Position numbers and translations under genes: made by a program. Shown in pieces: positions 26,810-35,763 of a stretch of 64,000 bases of DNA (position 1 is its first letter; every line of letters begins with the position of its first letter). Under the pieces are notes generated by a model, which had not been told where the DNA came from, searched no databases, and was given only the letters and a program-made list of their open reading frames with translations. This DNA is from Defluviitalea raffinosedens (GTDB lineage: Bacteria > Bacillota > Clostridia > Lachnospirales > Defluviitaleaceae), in assembly GCF_016908775.1 (NCBI RefSeq), contig NZ_JAFBEP010000011.1:1-64000 (forward strand), given 5' to 3'.

Positions 26810-28075
26810 CTATTCAACTATATATTTCTTCAGCTTACGATAAACTTCTTCGTTTACGTTGGCTTCAATGTAAATGCCTTCTTCTCTATATTCCTCCAAA
26901 TTTTTCTCTCCTTGCCCCCGAATCAGTTGAAGCATCCCCATATCGGAGTAAGGAATTAATGCTTTTAAGGTCTTTCTATTGGCTTTTAGGATCTTTTCTA
27001 TTTCCTGCAGCACTTCATTCAGACCCTCCGATGTCCTGGCAGAAACTTTAAAAGTCTTTTCTGCCTTTGGATCTAAGGGCAGATGACTCGAAACAATAAC
27101 ATCCATTTTATTGAATAACGTAAGGATTGGCTTCCCCAGGGCATTAAGCTTTTCCAGAGTCTCGTAAACGGTTTTCATATGGGACTCGATGCTTTGACTA
27201 GTACCATCCACAACATGGAGAAGAATATCCGCATATTGGGCTTCTTCCAAGGTAGACCTAAAAGCCTTGATCAAATGATGAGGCAGCTTTCTGATAAATC
27301 CAACCGTATCCGTAATCAGTACTTCTGATCCTCCGGGAAGTATGATGCTTCTTGTGGTAGGATCAAGGGTAGCAAATAATTTGTCTTCAGCCAATACGTC
27401 TGCGTTGGAAAGGGTATTAAGCAAAGTGGACTTCCCTGCATTGGTATATCCCACAATAGCAACGAGCGGAGTTCCTACTTTTTTTCTTCGTGTGCGGATC
27501 AATTCACGGTGGGTTTCTATCTCCTCCAATTCCGCTTTCAGTTGGCTGATACGATTTCTTATATGTCTTCTGTCGGTTTCCAGTTTCTTTTCTCCGGGAC
27601 CTCTTGTACCGATCCCTCCGCCTAATCTGGAAAGGGCAGTTCCTACTCCTGCCAATCTTGAAAGCCGATATCTGAGCTGAGCCAGTTCGACTTGGATCTT
27701 TCCTTCTTTGGATTTGGCTCTTTGGGCAAAAATATCCAGGATGAGCATCGTCCTGTCCATAACTTTGCACTCAAGCATTTTTTCTAGATTTCTCATTTGG
27801 GCAGGGGAAAGCTCATCATCACAAATAATTCCCGTTGCCCCTGTCTCAATAATCCTGTTTTTAAGTTCTTCAATCTTTCCTTTCCCTAAATAAGCAGAGG
27901 GATGAATATTTTCCCTCTTTTGAATAACTCGGTCAAGGGTGACAGCTCCTGCTGTAGAAGCCAATTCTTCCAGTTCATCAATACTTTCTTCTATATTTTC
28001 ATTGTCTTCTGTGTCTACTCCCACAAGAATAACTTTTTCAACAGGTTCTGTGTTTTCATATAATTGTTCGTCCAA
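26810..28075 (-). CDS. hflX: GTPase HflX
   Basis: About 421 residues. The N-terminal HflX domain (to about 200) ends in the Gly-rich GTALSRLGGGIGTRGPGEKK, followed by the helical linker and the GTPase with G1 GYTNAGKSTLLN, G3 DTVGFIRKLPHHLI and G4 NKMD. HflX binds and splits stalled 70S ribosomes under stress. No ATG fits: I choose the TTG at 28073-28075, eight bases after GGAG, over a TTG two codons earlier that sits on the ribosome binding site. Confidence 0.93.
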   Translation of the reverse strand: MDEQLYENTEPVEKVILVGVDTEDNENIEESIDELEELASTAGAVTLDRVIQKRENIHPSAYLGKGKIEELKNRIIETGATGIICDDELSPAQMRNLEKMLECKVMDRTMLILDIFAQRAKSKEGKIQVELAQLRYRLSRLAGVGTALSRLGGGIGTRGPGEKKLETDRRHIRNRISQLKAELEEIETHRELIRTRRKKVGTPLVAIVGYTNAGKSTLLNTLSNADVLAEDKLFATLDPTTRSIILPGGSEVLITDTVGFIRKLPHHLIKAFRSTLEEAQYADILLHVVDGTSQSIESHMKTVYETLEKLNALGKPILTLFNKMDVIVSSHLPLDPKAEKTFKVSARTSEGLNEVLQEIEKILKANRKTLKALIPYSDMGMLQLIRGQGEKNLEEYREEGIYIEANVNEEVYRKLKKYIVE

Positions 28076-28110
28076 AGACAATTCTCCTTTGTAAAAAATT
28101 TAGAAAAAGA

Positions 28111-30231
28111 TTAAATTTGGAAAAGCAATTCGCTGTAAGTAGGGATAGGCCACATGTCTGCATCTACCAGCGTTTCAAGATGGTCTGTATCTTCTCTTAA
28201 CTTTTTCATTGCCATGCAAACCTCATCTCGGTAGTAACATGCCTTTTTATAGGAATCCTCTTCCATGCTGCTTGCCTTATTGGTGACTTCTTCTAAACTG
28301 TTTAAGTTGCGTTTAAAAGAAGCTAAAGTTTTAGTTAAGTCTTCCAGTAATTCAACTTGAGCAGTCACATCGAAATCACCAACGTCTTTAATCTTTGCAA
28401 TAGATTCTGCAACCTGTGTGGAAAACTTGATACATGCAGGCAAAATCTGACGCTTTGCCATAATAACCATAGTTTTTGCTTCAATATTAATGGTATTGAT
28501 ATAGTCTTCCAACAGAATTTCAAATCTGGCACATAGTTCAGTTTTAGAGAATACTTTATGTTTTTCAAATAAACGAATGGCTTTATCTGTTATAAGGGCA
28601 GGGATCGCCTCAACTGTAGAGGATATATTGGGAAGTCCTCTTTTGGCTGCTTCTTCGATCCATTCTTTAGAATATCCATTTCCATTAAAAATTACTCGTT
28701 TATGTTCCCTGATTGTTCTTCGTAAAAGTTCTCTTACTGCTTTGTCAAAGTCTTCAGCTTTTTCCAGCTCATCAGCCATTTCACACAGTACGTCTGCTAC
28801 AATAGTATTCGTTACCACATTGGGATCGGATATGGATGCAGAAGAAGGAACCATTCTGAATTCAAATTTATTTCCTGTAAAGGCAAAAGGAGAAGTTCTG
28901 TTTCTGTCGGTGGTATCTTTGCGCATCTGAGGCAAAGTAGATACACCGATTTCGAGGATCTCTCTTTCTTTAGAGCATGCATCGCATCCTTGTTCTATTT
29001 GCTCCAGTATTTCTGTTAATTGATCTCCCAGGAAAATGGAGATGATTGCCGGCGGCGCTTCATTGGCACCCAATCTATGATCGTTTCCTGCATTGGCAGC
29101 AGACACTCTGAGTAAATCCGCATGCACATCAACCGCTTTTATAATTGCAGTTAAAAATAATAAAAATTGAATATTTTCATGGGGTGTACGACCGGGCTTT
29201 AACAGATTTTTTCCATCATCCGTTGAAAGAGACCAGTTGTTATGTTTTCCTGAACCGTTTACACCTGCAAAGGGTTTTTCATGAAGAAGGCAGGCCAGCC
29301 CGTGCCTGTCGGCAACCTTCTTTAGAGTCTCCATAATGAGCTGATTATGGTCGGCTGCTACGTTGGTAGTATCAAAAATCGGAGCAATTTCGAACTGAGC
29401 CGGAGCAACTTCATTATGCTTCGTTTTTGCCGGTACACCCAGCTTCCATAGTTCAATATCCAACTCCTGCATAAATGCTGCAACTCTTTCTTTAATGCTG
29501 CCGTAATAATGGTCTTCTTTTTCCTGCCCTTTTGGCGGCATAGCACCAAATAAGGTCCTTCCGGTAAAAATTAAATCTTTTCTTTTTTCATAGAGTTTCT
29601 TGTCTACTAAAAAGTATTCCTGTTCTGCTCCAACTGTAGTAATCACTTTTTTTGCTGTAGTATTGCCAAACAATCTTAAAATTCTTAGCGCCTGCTTAGA
29701 AATAGCTTCCATAGAGCGAAGCAAAGGGGTTTTTTTGTCCAGTGCATCTCCTGTATAAGAGCAAAACGCCGTCGGAATATATAATGTTATGCCATTGGCA
29801 TCTTCTTTTAAGAAAGCAGGAGATGTGCAATCCCAGGCCGTATAGCCTCTGGCCTCAAAAGTGGCCCGAAGTCCCCCTGAAGGAAAAGATGAAGCATCAG
29901 ATTCCCCTTTAATCAATTCTTTCCCTGAAAATTCCATAATCACACGACCATCGGACGTAGGGGAGATAAAGGATTCATGTTTCTCTGCCGTCATTCCAGT
30001 CATGGGCTGAAACCAATGGGTATAGTGGGTGGCACCTCTTTCGATAGCCCAATCTTTCATAGCATTGGCCACAACTTCAGCCACCTTAAGATCCAAAGAT
30101 GCTCCTTCATCAATGGTTTTCTTTAACGCCTTATATGTTTCTTTTGGTAATCTTTCTCTCATAGTGGAATCATTGAATACATTGGAACCAAAATTCTCGG
30201 TCAGTGGGTTGCCTTGATATTTCTTATTCAC
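28111..30231 (-). CDS. glnN: Glutamine synthetase type III
   Basis: 706 residues, the length of the type III (GlnN) family. The N-terminal segment [20 protein letters not shown] is typical of GSIII. Metal and substrate residues lie in [54 protein letters not shown] and [17 protein letters not shown]. It makes glutamine from glutamate and ammonia with ATP. The start is GTG behind AGGAGG. A terminator-like hairpin in the leader suggests control by antitermination. Confidence 0.94.
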   Translation of the reverse strand: MNKKYQGNPLTENFGSNVFNDSTMRERLPKETYKALKKTIDEGASLDLKVAEVVANAMKDWAIERGATHYTHWFQPMTGMTAEKHESFISPTSDGRVIMEFSGKELIKGESDASSFPSGGLRATFEARGYTAWDCTSPAFLKEDANGITLYIPTAFCSYTGDALDKKTPLLRSMEAISKQALRILRLFGNTTAKKVITTVGAEQEYFLVDKKLYEKRKDLIFTGRTLFGAMPPKGQEKEDHYYGSIKERVAAFMQELDIELWKLGVPAKTKHNEVAPAQFEIAPIFDTTNVAADHNQLIMETLKKVADRHGLACLLHEKPFAGVNGSGKHNNWSLSTDDGKNLLKPGRTPHENIQFLLFLTAIIKAVDVHADLLRVSAANAGNDHRLGANEAPPAIISIFLGDQLTEILEQIEQGCDACSKEREILEIGVSTLPQMRKDTTDRNRTSPFAFTGNKFEFRMVPSSASISDPNVVTNTIVADVLCEMADELEKAEDFDKAVRELLRRTIREHKRVIFNGNGYSKEWIEEAAKRGLPNISSTVEAIPALITDKAIRLFEKHKVFSKTELCARFEILLEDYINTINIEAKTMVIMAKRQILPACIKFSTQVAESIAKIKDVGDFDVTAQVELLEDLTKTLASFKRNLNSLEEVTNKASSMEEDSYKKACYYRDEVCMAMKKLREDTDHLETLVDADMWPIPTYSELLFQI

Positions 30232-30273
30232 TTTTTTTCCTCCTATAATTTATTTAAAAGAGTCATATTATAT

Positions 30274-30303
30274 AAAAAACGTCCTCAAACTGTCTTGAGA
30301 ACG
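30274..30303 (-). promoter_or_regulatory. Intrinsic terminator in the glnN leader (attenuator)
   Basis: On the minus strand CGTTCTCAA pairs with TTGAGGACG (9 bp, one wobble, 6-nt loop) and is followed at once by six T residues. It lies about 43 nt upstream of the glnN start and about 60 nt into the transcript, so it would block glnN unless overridden. Clostridial glutamine synthetase genes are known to be controlled by ANTAR antiterminators; that match is inference here. Confidence 0.65.
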
Positions 30304-30365
30304 CTGTGATTTCAAAGAATGTTGCGACAAAATAACACAAATTACCTTATTTGCAATCTGTGAGT

Positions 30366-30394
30366 ATATTATCACACTAGAAATGTATATGCAA
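30366..30394 (-). promoter_or_regulatory. Promoter of glnN
   Basis: TTGCAT (30389-30394, minus strand), 17-bp spacer, TAATAT (30366-30371). The predicted leader is about 130 nt. The rest of the 345-bp gap holds only AT-rich sequence and the start region of the divergent reductase gene. Confidence 0.5.
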
Positions 30395-30576
30395 TAGTTA
30401 TATAAAAAATTATAAGCAGTTACAAAACCTGTTTGAACTCAATTCACCCTATGGTATAATTATTTTACATTATAAATCGTTATCCATTTAACCTATTGTG
30501 CATCTGCTACATAAATTCTAATGCTCTGTGAAATTTATTAATTCAATAGATATTATAATATGAAAGGACGGATAGT

Positions 30577-31572
30577 ATGGAATATCAGGCATCTAGTACC
30601 AGATATGCAACAATGAAATATAATCGCTGTGGAAAAAGCGGGCTTAAGCTTCCTGCCATATCTCTTGGCTTATGGCATAATTTTGGCGGTGTAGACGTAT
30701 TTGAAAACAGCCGTGCCATTGCCCGCCGTGCATTTGATCTTGGCATTACTCACTTCGACCTTGCCAATAACTACGGTCCTCCTCCGGGCTCTGCAGAAGA
30801 GAACTTTGGAAAAATGATGAAGTTGGATTTTAAACCCTACAGAGATGAAATGATCATCTCTACAAAAGCAGGACATTATATGTGGGAAGGGCCTTATGGA
30901 GAATGGGGCTCCCGAAAACATATACTGGCAAGTCTGGACCAAAGCTTAAAAAGAATGGGCCTTGAGTATGTGGATATTTTCTACTCCCACAGACCCGATC
31001 CCGAAACCCCTCTTGAAGAAACAATGGATGCCCTGGCCACCGCAGTAAAACAAGGGAAAGCCCTTTATGTAGGAATTTCCAAATATAAACCAGCGGAAGC
31101 AAAGAAAGCATTTAAAATTTTAAGAGACTTAGGCACACCCTGTCTTATTCATCAGCCCTCCTATTCTATGTTTAACCGTTCCATAGAAGAAGAAGGTCTG
31201 CTGGATCTTTTGGAAGATGAAGGAGTTGGCTCCATCGTCTTCTCTCCTTTGGCACAAGGCCTTCTAACAGACAGGTATTTAAAAGAAATCCCTGCAGATT
31301 CCCGGGCCGCTAAACCATCTATCTTCTTAAAAGAAAGTGACATTACACCAGAAAAATTAAGTAAAATCCGTCAATTGAATGAACTGGCTAAAGAAAGAGG
31401 ACAATCTTTAGCACAAATGGCTCTTGCCTGGGTGCTTCGAAAAGGACGCGTCACTTCTGCACTGATCGGAGCAAGTAAAGTGAGCCAAATAGAAGATAAC
31501 GCAGCTGCTTTGAATAATCTGGAATTTAGCGAAGAAGAATTAAATAAAATAGATCAAATTTTAAATTCTTAA
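30577..31572 (+). CDS. Aldo/keto reductase, YghZ/Kv-beta-like
   Basis: 331 residues, TIM-barrel reductase using NADPH. The catalytic Tyr is in HFDLANNYGPPPGSAEENFG, the Asp upstream of it, the Lys in IISTKAGHYMW, and the His in VDIFYSHRPDPETPLEET. NADPH-binding residues appear in RGQSLAQMALAWVLRKG and SALIGASKVSQIEDN. The family includes glyceraldehyde 3-phosphate reductase YghZ. It is monocistronic with its own terminator. The physiological substrate cannot be told from sequence. Confidence 0.9.
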   Translation: MEYQASSTRYATMKYNRCGKSGLKLPAISLGLWHNFGGVDVFENSRAIARRAFDLGITHFDLANNYGPPPGSAEENFGKMMKLDFKPYRDEMIISTKAGHYMWEGPYGEWGSRKHILASLDQSLKRMGLEYVDIFYSHRPDPETPLEETMDALATAVKQGKALYVGISKYKPAEAKKAFKILRDLGTPCLIHQPSYSMFNRSIEEEGLLDLLEDEGVGSIVFSPLAQGLLTDRYLKEIPADSRAAKPSIFLKESDITPEKLSKIRQLNELAKERGQSLAQMALAWVLRKGRVTSALIGASKVSQIEDNAAALNNLEFSEEELNKIDQILNS

Positions 31573-31575
31573 GCA

Positions 31576-31601
31576 AAAAAGAGGCAATTAAGCCTCTTTT
31601 T
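31576..31601. terminator. Bidirectional terminator
   Basis: A 10-bp stem (AAAAAGAGGC with GCCTCTTTTT), 6-nt loop, between converging genes. Confidence 0.85.
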
Positions 31602-31621
31602 ATATTTAAACATAATTCATT

Positions 31622-32008
31622 TTAAAGATCTTCTGTATGGTCCTCTGTATCAGAAGATGCTTCAAAGTGCTCTTCTTCATGATTTTCATTTTCTTCGGCA
31701 GGCCGGTTTTGCTGTTCTCTAAATACTTTTCCCACTTCTTCAACAGTCTTCATAGTGTTTTGAACCATGATCTGCATCATTTTTCTTAATTTTGGCTCTA
31801 AGTCTTTTACAGCACTGCCCATCTTTTGTGCCAGTTCTTTGCCCCATTTATCTAAATCTTGAACAAATTCTTCACCTTTATGTTCATTTTGTGATCTGTT
31901 GCTATGCACGTCGTCAGAGCCAACAGCTTTTAACATTTCAACAGCTTGCTCCGGTGTAATTTTCCCCTCATCCACCATTTTTAATATCATTTTTGCTTCT
32001 TCACTCAT
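31622..32008 (-). CDS. Small acidic protein with SHOCT-like N-terminus
   Basis: 128 residues. The N-terminal EAKMILKMVDEGKITPEQAV plus EMLKAVG is the short helical motif seen at the start of YvlB/DUF4097-type and SHOCT-type proteins. The middle is amphipathic helical (KWGKELAQKMGSAVKDLEPK) and the last 30 residues are Glu/Asp/His-rich. The adhesin-like domain usually found after this N-terminus is absent. No function known to me. Confidence 0.6.
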   Translation of the reverse strand: MSEEAKMILKMVDEGKITPEQAVEMLKAVGSDDVHSNRSQNEHKGEEFVQDLDKWGKELAQKMGSAVKDLEPKLRKMMQIMVQNTMKTVEEVGKVFREQQNRPAEENENHEEEHFEASSDTEDHTEDL

Positions 32009-32213
32009 AATAATCCTCCTTTTTTTATTTTATATTATACCCTCTATTCTTACATAATAATAAACTCGTTATTATATACGCAAAACTTCTTATTTTGTTT
32101 GAGAAAATTAAAACTTCTCTATAGCTTTTCCAAATTTTAAAATACGAATCATCTTTTTTAATCCGGGCAACCTAAATATGTAAGGATTCATTCATAAAGG
32201 AGTGCTGATATTT

Positions 32214-32417
32214 ATGTCTAAAGATCTTCATAACCCTAATATATTTCACAATAAAATAGATTTTGAACACGAAACCTCTACCGCCAGTATGCACTTTGAA
32301 TCCGGCGACCGCCCAACACCAAGAGAAGCAAAATCTCAAAAAGCTCAACTAGATTCCAAACATTCAGTTCCCGGAAAAGGCGACGTAAAAATTCAAATGA
32401 AGGAAAAGCAGAGATAA
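32214..32417 (+). CDS. Small hydrophilic protein, unknown
   Basis: 67 residues from the ATG at 32214 (AAGGAG about ten bases upstream; an in-frame GTG at 32202 overlaps that site). Very hydrophilic, no Cys or Trp, with EHETSTASMHFESGDRPTPR and SVPGKGDVKIQMKEKQR. It is likely disordered. It has its own ribosome binding site and terminator, so it is probably expressed. A link to sporulation is only suggested by the neighbouring Spo0E-like gene. Confidence 0.5.
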   Translation: MSKDLHNPNIFHNKIDFEHETSTASMHFESGDRPTPREAKSQKAQLDSKHSVPGKGDVKIQMKEKQR

Positions 32418-32437
32418 AGCCGCAGTTTATGCGGCTT
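32417..32437 (+). terminator. Terminator of the small protein gene
   Basis: AAGCCGCA pairs with TGCGGCTT (8 bp, 5-nt loop) right at the stop codon, followed by AAAACATTTTTAATTT. Confidence 0.65.
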
Positions 32438-32475
32438 AAAACATTTTTAATTTATATTTCATTGGATTAAATAAT

Positions 32476-32627
32476 TTTATACTTTAACTCACTTCTATTC
32501 TTTTTCATCATACACTAAAGTATAAAGATTTATACGTTCAGCCTTACATTTATAGAATTAATTACCTATTTTTTCAATCTCATCTTCCTATATTTCTACT
32601 TTTATAGTATTATGTAATTACATAATA
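32476..32627. repeat. Inverted repeats upstream of the Spo0E-like gene
   Basis: Within the roughly 280-bp AT-rich gap are an 11-bp inverted repeat (TTTATACTTTA at 32476-32486 with TAAAGTATAAA at 32516-32526) and a perfect 20-bp palindrome TATTATGTAATTACATAATA (32608-32627). Either may be an operator. I see no gene in this gap. Confidence 0.4.
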
Positions 32628-32717
32628 TTACTTTAATAGATAATTTATTCATTTAAGTAAATTATATAAATTATCCTCTGCGTTTGAGAATAATCTTATT
32701 GAGAAGAGGGGGTAAAT

Positions 32718-32912
32718 ATGGGTAAAGATAAAAATTATACGACGGAAGAAATTGAACTTTTAAAGACAGCCTTGGATACTCTCTTAGAACAGCGAAACTA
32801 CAATTTATTAGATCCCCTTGTACAGCAATTAAGCAGAAAATTAGATGCATTAATTAATAAAGTAATAAAACAGCAAACGATCCCAAACAAAAAAAAATCT
32901 GAGGAACAATAA
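32718..32912 (+). CDS. Spo0E-like aspartyl-phosphate phosphatase
   Basis: 64 residues. The pattern LLDPLVQQLSRKLDALINKV matches the Spo0E signature (helix, LLxPxVxxLSxxLDxLI), whose Ser-x-x-x-Asp faces Spo0A-phosphate. Members dephosphorylate Spo0A and hold back sporulation. The N-terminal helix (TTEEIELLKTALDTLLEQRN) completes the two-helix hairpin. Start ATG behind GAGGGGG. The upstream gap contains a 20-bp palindrome that could regulate it. Confidence 0.75.
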   Translation: MGKDKNYTTEEIELLKTALDTLLEQRNYNLLDPLVQQLSRKLDALINKVIKQQTIPNKKKSEEQ

Positions 32913-32948
32913 GTTAAATATAAATAGTAAGTCAAATGGCTTACTTTT

Positions 32949-33758
32949 TTATTTTATTTTTAAACTTGCCTGTTTATTATCTTTAATCGGTTTTTGTCTG
33001 CCTTCATGGTCTAAATAATAATTTTTCTTATAAATAAGCTGGGAAATAGGCACAAGTTCATATCCCTGCTGCTTTAATCCCGTAATAATCGTATCCAATA
33101 CATCCTTTGTGTACTTGGCATTATTATGGAATAGTATAATTGAACCGCTTCCCAGATGCTTGTTGTCTAATACCTGCTTGATCAAGGGATCTGTTCCCAA
33201 TTCTTTCCAGTCAAGGGAATCTACGTCCCATTGTATTGTGTAATAACCGCATTCTTCCGCCGCCTCAATCACTGTATTATTATATTCTCCAAATGGCGGC
33301 CTGAATAAATTCATATCGATGCCTATAAGCTTCTTGACTTCTTCATGAGCTGCCATGATCTCTTTTTTATTTCCTTCTTTTGATAACTGCCCCATATGAG
33401 GGTGTTTATTGGAATGATTGCCTATGTCGTGCCCTGCAGCAGCAATTTTCTTAACTTTATCGGGGTATTTTCTCACCCAGTCACCAACTAAAAAGAAAGT
33501 TGCTTTAACACCATGTTTATCAAGAATTTGAAGAATTTCATCAGTGTCATCTGCACCCCATGCCGCGTCAAAGCTAATAGAAATCTTCTTGTCATCTCTT
33601 TCTACACAATAAATGGGAAGCTTTCTTTGCTGTTTGCTGGAAACATTGTTAAATACTCCTGTAACATAAGGTTTTGATAATCCCATGGAAATAATAACCA
33701 AGAGAAATGCACAGAGTATTTTAAAGATCCCTTTTACATGGATAACATATATTTTCAT
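32949..33758 (-). CDS. Polysaccharide deacetylase, PdaB-like
   Basis: 269 residues with one N-terminal membrane anchor (about 8-28). The NodB domain has motif 1 ISFDAAWGADDTDE (the catalytic Asp kept, the usual second Asp replaced by Ala), motif 2 GNHSNKHPHM and motif 3 FRPPFGEYN. The FDAAWG form is typical of the sporulation PdaB/YlxY group, and that group may not need the same metal set. It likely acts on peptidoglycan or spore cortex. Confidence 0.85.
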   Translation of the reverse strand: MKIYVIHVKGIFKILCAFLLVIISMGLSKPYVTGVFNNVSSKQQRKLPIYCVERDDKKISISFDAAWGADDTDEILQILDKHGVKATFFLVGDWVRKYPDKVKKIAAAGHDIGNHSNKHPHMGQLSKEGNKKEIMAAHEEVKKLIGIDMNLFRPPFGEYNNTVIEAAEECGYYTIQWDVDSLDWKELGTDPLIKQVLDNKHLGSGSIILFHNNAKYTKDVLDTIITGLKQQGYELVPISQLIYKKNYYLDHEGRQKPIKDNKQASLKIK

Positions 33759-33815
33759 AAGAAATCCCCCCTCTTCATATTTCTATTCAAAGGGAGGATC
33801 ATATATTCTAAAATC

Positions 33816-34772
33816 TTATAATAATTGAAGCAAATCTTTCGTTATATTTTTATAAGGCCCATCAGCAATATGATCCAATGCTTCTGAAGCTTTATAAATG
33901 AATTTCTCCTTTAAAAGCTTGGTTTCCTCTAAGGCATTGGTTTCTTTTACTAAGGCGATTACTCTGTTAATCTCTTCTTTTTGAATTTGATTCTTTTTAC
34001 TTAAAAGTTCTTTTAACTCTTTACTGACTGAATGATCTTGCAAAGCAAATAATAAGGGCAGTGTATAAATGCCTTGCTGAATATCATTCCCTATAGGTTT
34101 TCCTTCTATCTGCTCCGTTGAAGTATAATCCAGAAGATCGTCTCTGATTTGAAATGCCATTCCGAAAGATCCTGCAAATTTTCCAAGGGCGTTTAAAGTT
34201 TTTCTTTTACATTTGCCTTCATAGGCCCCTACCAAAATACTCATTACAAATAGTACTGCAGTTTTTCTGTATATTCTCTTTAAGTAATCCGTTACAGTAA
34301 CATCAGTATTGTATTTAATTTCATATTGATCAATTTCACCTTCACAAATTGCTTTAACGCCTTGGGCTATTCTGTTCAAATGTTCAAACGAGGTTTTATC
34401 TGACAGTATGGTAAAGGCTTTTGTAAAAAGGTAGTCTCCCGTATATACAGCCATATCCCGTCCATATTTTGCCTGAACCGTCGTTTTCCCTCTTCTAAGC
34501 TGAGAATCATCGATGATGTCGTCATGAACAAGGGTTGCTGTATGCAATAGTTCTATTGCTGCTCCAAGGGGAATAATCTTTTCAGGATCGTATTTTCCGC
34601 ATTTTGCCCCCAAAATAACAAAAGCCGGTCGTAATCTTTTACCTCCGGCTTCTATCAATTCTAAACTAATCTGCGTTAGAATTTTCTTTCTGGAGGGAAC
34701 AGCTTTTTTCATATAGTTTTCTACTTTAATTAATTCCTCATGGATTTCAGGATAAGCTTCCCACAAACTCAT
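33816..34772 (-). CDS. Polyprenyl diphosphate synthase, dmkB-like
   Basis: 318 residues, trans-isoprenyl diphosphate synthase. The first Asp-rich motif is TLVHDDIIDDSQLRRG and the second is FQIRDDLLDYTSTEQIEGKP; GGKRLRPAFVIL binds diphosphate. It makes the side chain of a quinone. In flavin-based electron transfer loci of Listeria the equivalent gene (dmkB) supplies demethylmenaquinone. Here it is the last gene of the run apbE, NusG-II, Gx protein, and overlaps the Gx gene by 4 bp. A general housekeeping role in undecaprenyl or menaquinone synthesis is the alternative. Confidence 0.85.
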   Translation of the reverse strand: MSLWEAYPEIHEELIKVENYMKKAVPSRKKILTQISLELIEAGGKRLRPAFVILGAKCGKYDPEKIIPLGAAIELLHTATLVHDDIIDDSQLRRGKTTVQAKYGRDMAVYTGDYLFTKAFTILSDKTSFEHLNRIAQGVKAICEGEIDQYEIKYNTDVTVTDYLKRIYRKTAVLFVMSILVGAYEGKCKRKTLNALGKFAGSFGMAFQIRDDLLDYTSTEQIEGKPIGNDIQQGIYTLPLLFALQDHSVSKELKELLSKKNQIQKEEINRVIALVKETNALEETKLLKEKFIYKASEALDHIADGPYKNITKDLLQLL

Positions 34773-35296
34773 CTAATTTCTTCCCTTCTTAGTTGTTTCG
34801 CCCACTGCGTTTTTTCGAAATGTTGATACAAAAAGTTTGTACAAATTCCTACAAAATATCCTGTGATTACCCCGGATATCAGGAGAATCGGCAGGTAAAA
34901 GTATATTCTTAAATCTTGAATAACAAAAGCCGCTACCAGCAATTGTCCAGCATTATGAAAAATTGCTCCGCAAATACTTATGGAGCCCAGACTCAAAGAG
35001 TTCTTAAAGTACTTATGCAATAAAATCATGACGATATTGCTAAGAAGTCCTCCAACTATACTAAATAAAAATGCTGAAACACTTCCTCCAAAAACAGAAC
35101 CCATGACGGTTCTTAAAACAACGATCATCAATGCTTCTTTCCATCCTAAAAGCAATAATGCAAACAGAGAGATGATATTTGCCAGTCCCAGCTTTACTCC
35201 TGGAAAGAGAACCGGAATCTGCCCTTCTATAATATAAATGATTAGCGCAATCCCAACCAACAATGACAAAAATACCAATCGTTTTGTTTTTTCCAT
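34769..35296 (-). CDS. Gx transporter family membrane protein, eetB-like
   Basis: About 175 residues from the ATG at 35294-35296, which has GGTGG upstream. It has five to six membrane segments and the family pattern VLFPGVKLGLANIISLFALL, LRTVMGSVFGGSVSAFLFSI and GAIFHNAGQLLVAAFVI. It was formerly called heptaprenyl diphosphate synthase component I, but resembles ECF-type S components. In Listeria a member of this family (EetB) is needed for extracellular electron transfer. Its overlap with the polyprenyl synthase supports a shared quinone or flavin role. Confidence 0.82.
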   Translation of the reverse strand: MEKTKRLVFLSLLVGIALIIYIIEGQIPVLFPGVKLGLANIISLFALLLLGWKEALMIVVLRTVMGSVFGGSVSAFLFSIVGGLLSNIVMILLHKYFKNSLSLGSISICGAIFHNAGQLLVAAFVIQDLRIYFYLPILLISGVITGYFVGICTNFLYQHFEKTQWAKQLRREEIR

Positions 35297-35358
35297 GATA
35301 ACCACCATTCTATCTGTCTAGGGCGTATTTGACTACATCTGTTCCTTAGCCATTACAA

Positions 35359-35742
35359 TCAATATGCTACCTGATCGATCTTGTCGCTTGCTCCTTCAAT
35401 ATGAATAGATACTTTATGAGGAAGACATACAGCTATATCTCCTGGTTCCGATAGCCATCCTGAATGAACACAAACCAGGTCAGGGCAGTCGGCATCAATA
35501 AATGAAATTCTTCCTTTTTCCACCCGAATGGTATTAAAGCCTCCGTTATCGTCTTCTACTGTCCATTCTCTCGGTTCTTCCACTGAATTTAAATTAATCA
35601 CTTCAATGACCTTTTGATCTTGTACGATTTTGGCATTGAGCGGCTTTCCTTGATTAAAATATTTATATATCGCTACAGTTAAAGAACTGATGATCATCAA
35701 AGCCAGTATACCCAGTCCAACGATTTTATCCCCTTTTTTCAT
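35359..35742 (-). CDS. NusG domain II protein, eetA-like
   Basis: 127 residues: an N-terminal membrane anchor (about 8-28) and an extracytoplasmic NusG-domain-II fold with cysteines in DADCPDLVCVHSGWL and VCLPHKVSI. Such proteins accompany ApbE and Gx proteins in Firmicutes. By position it corresponds to EetA, thought to help pass electrons or assemble the flavoprotein relay outside the membrane. Start ATG behind GAGGAG; 21 bp after apbE. Confidence 0.8.
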   Translation of the reverse strand: MKKGDKIVGLGILALMIISSLTVAIYKYFNQGKPLNAKIVQDQKVIEVINLNSVEEPREWTVEDDNGGFNTIRVEKGRISFIDADCPDLVCVHSGWLSEPGDIAVCLPHKVSIHIEGASDKIDQVAY

Positions 35743-35763
35743 TGTATTCTCCTCACTGCTTTT

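Noticed and set aside
27342-27770. Alternative frames of 88-112 residues across hflX
   Set aside because: They are shadows of a well-supported GTPase gene with all its G motifs.
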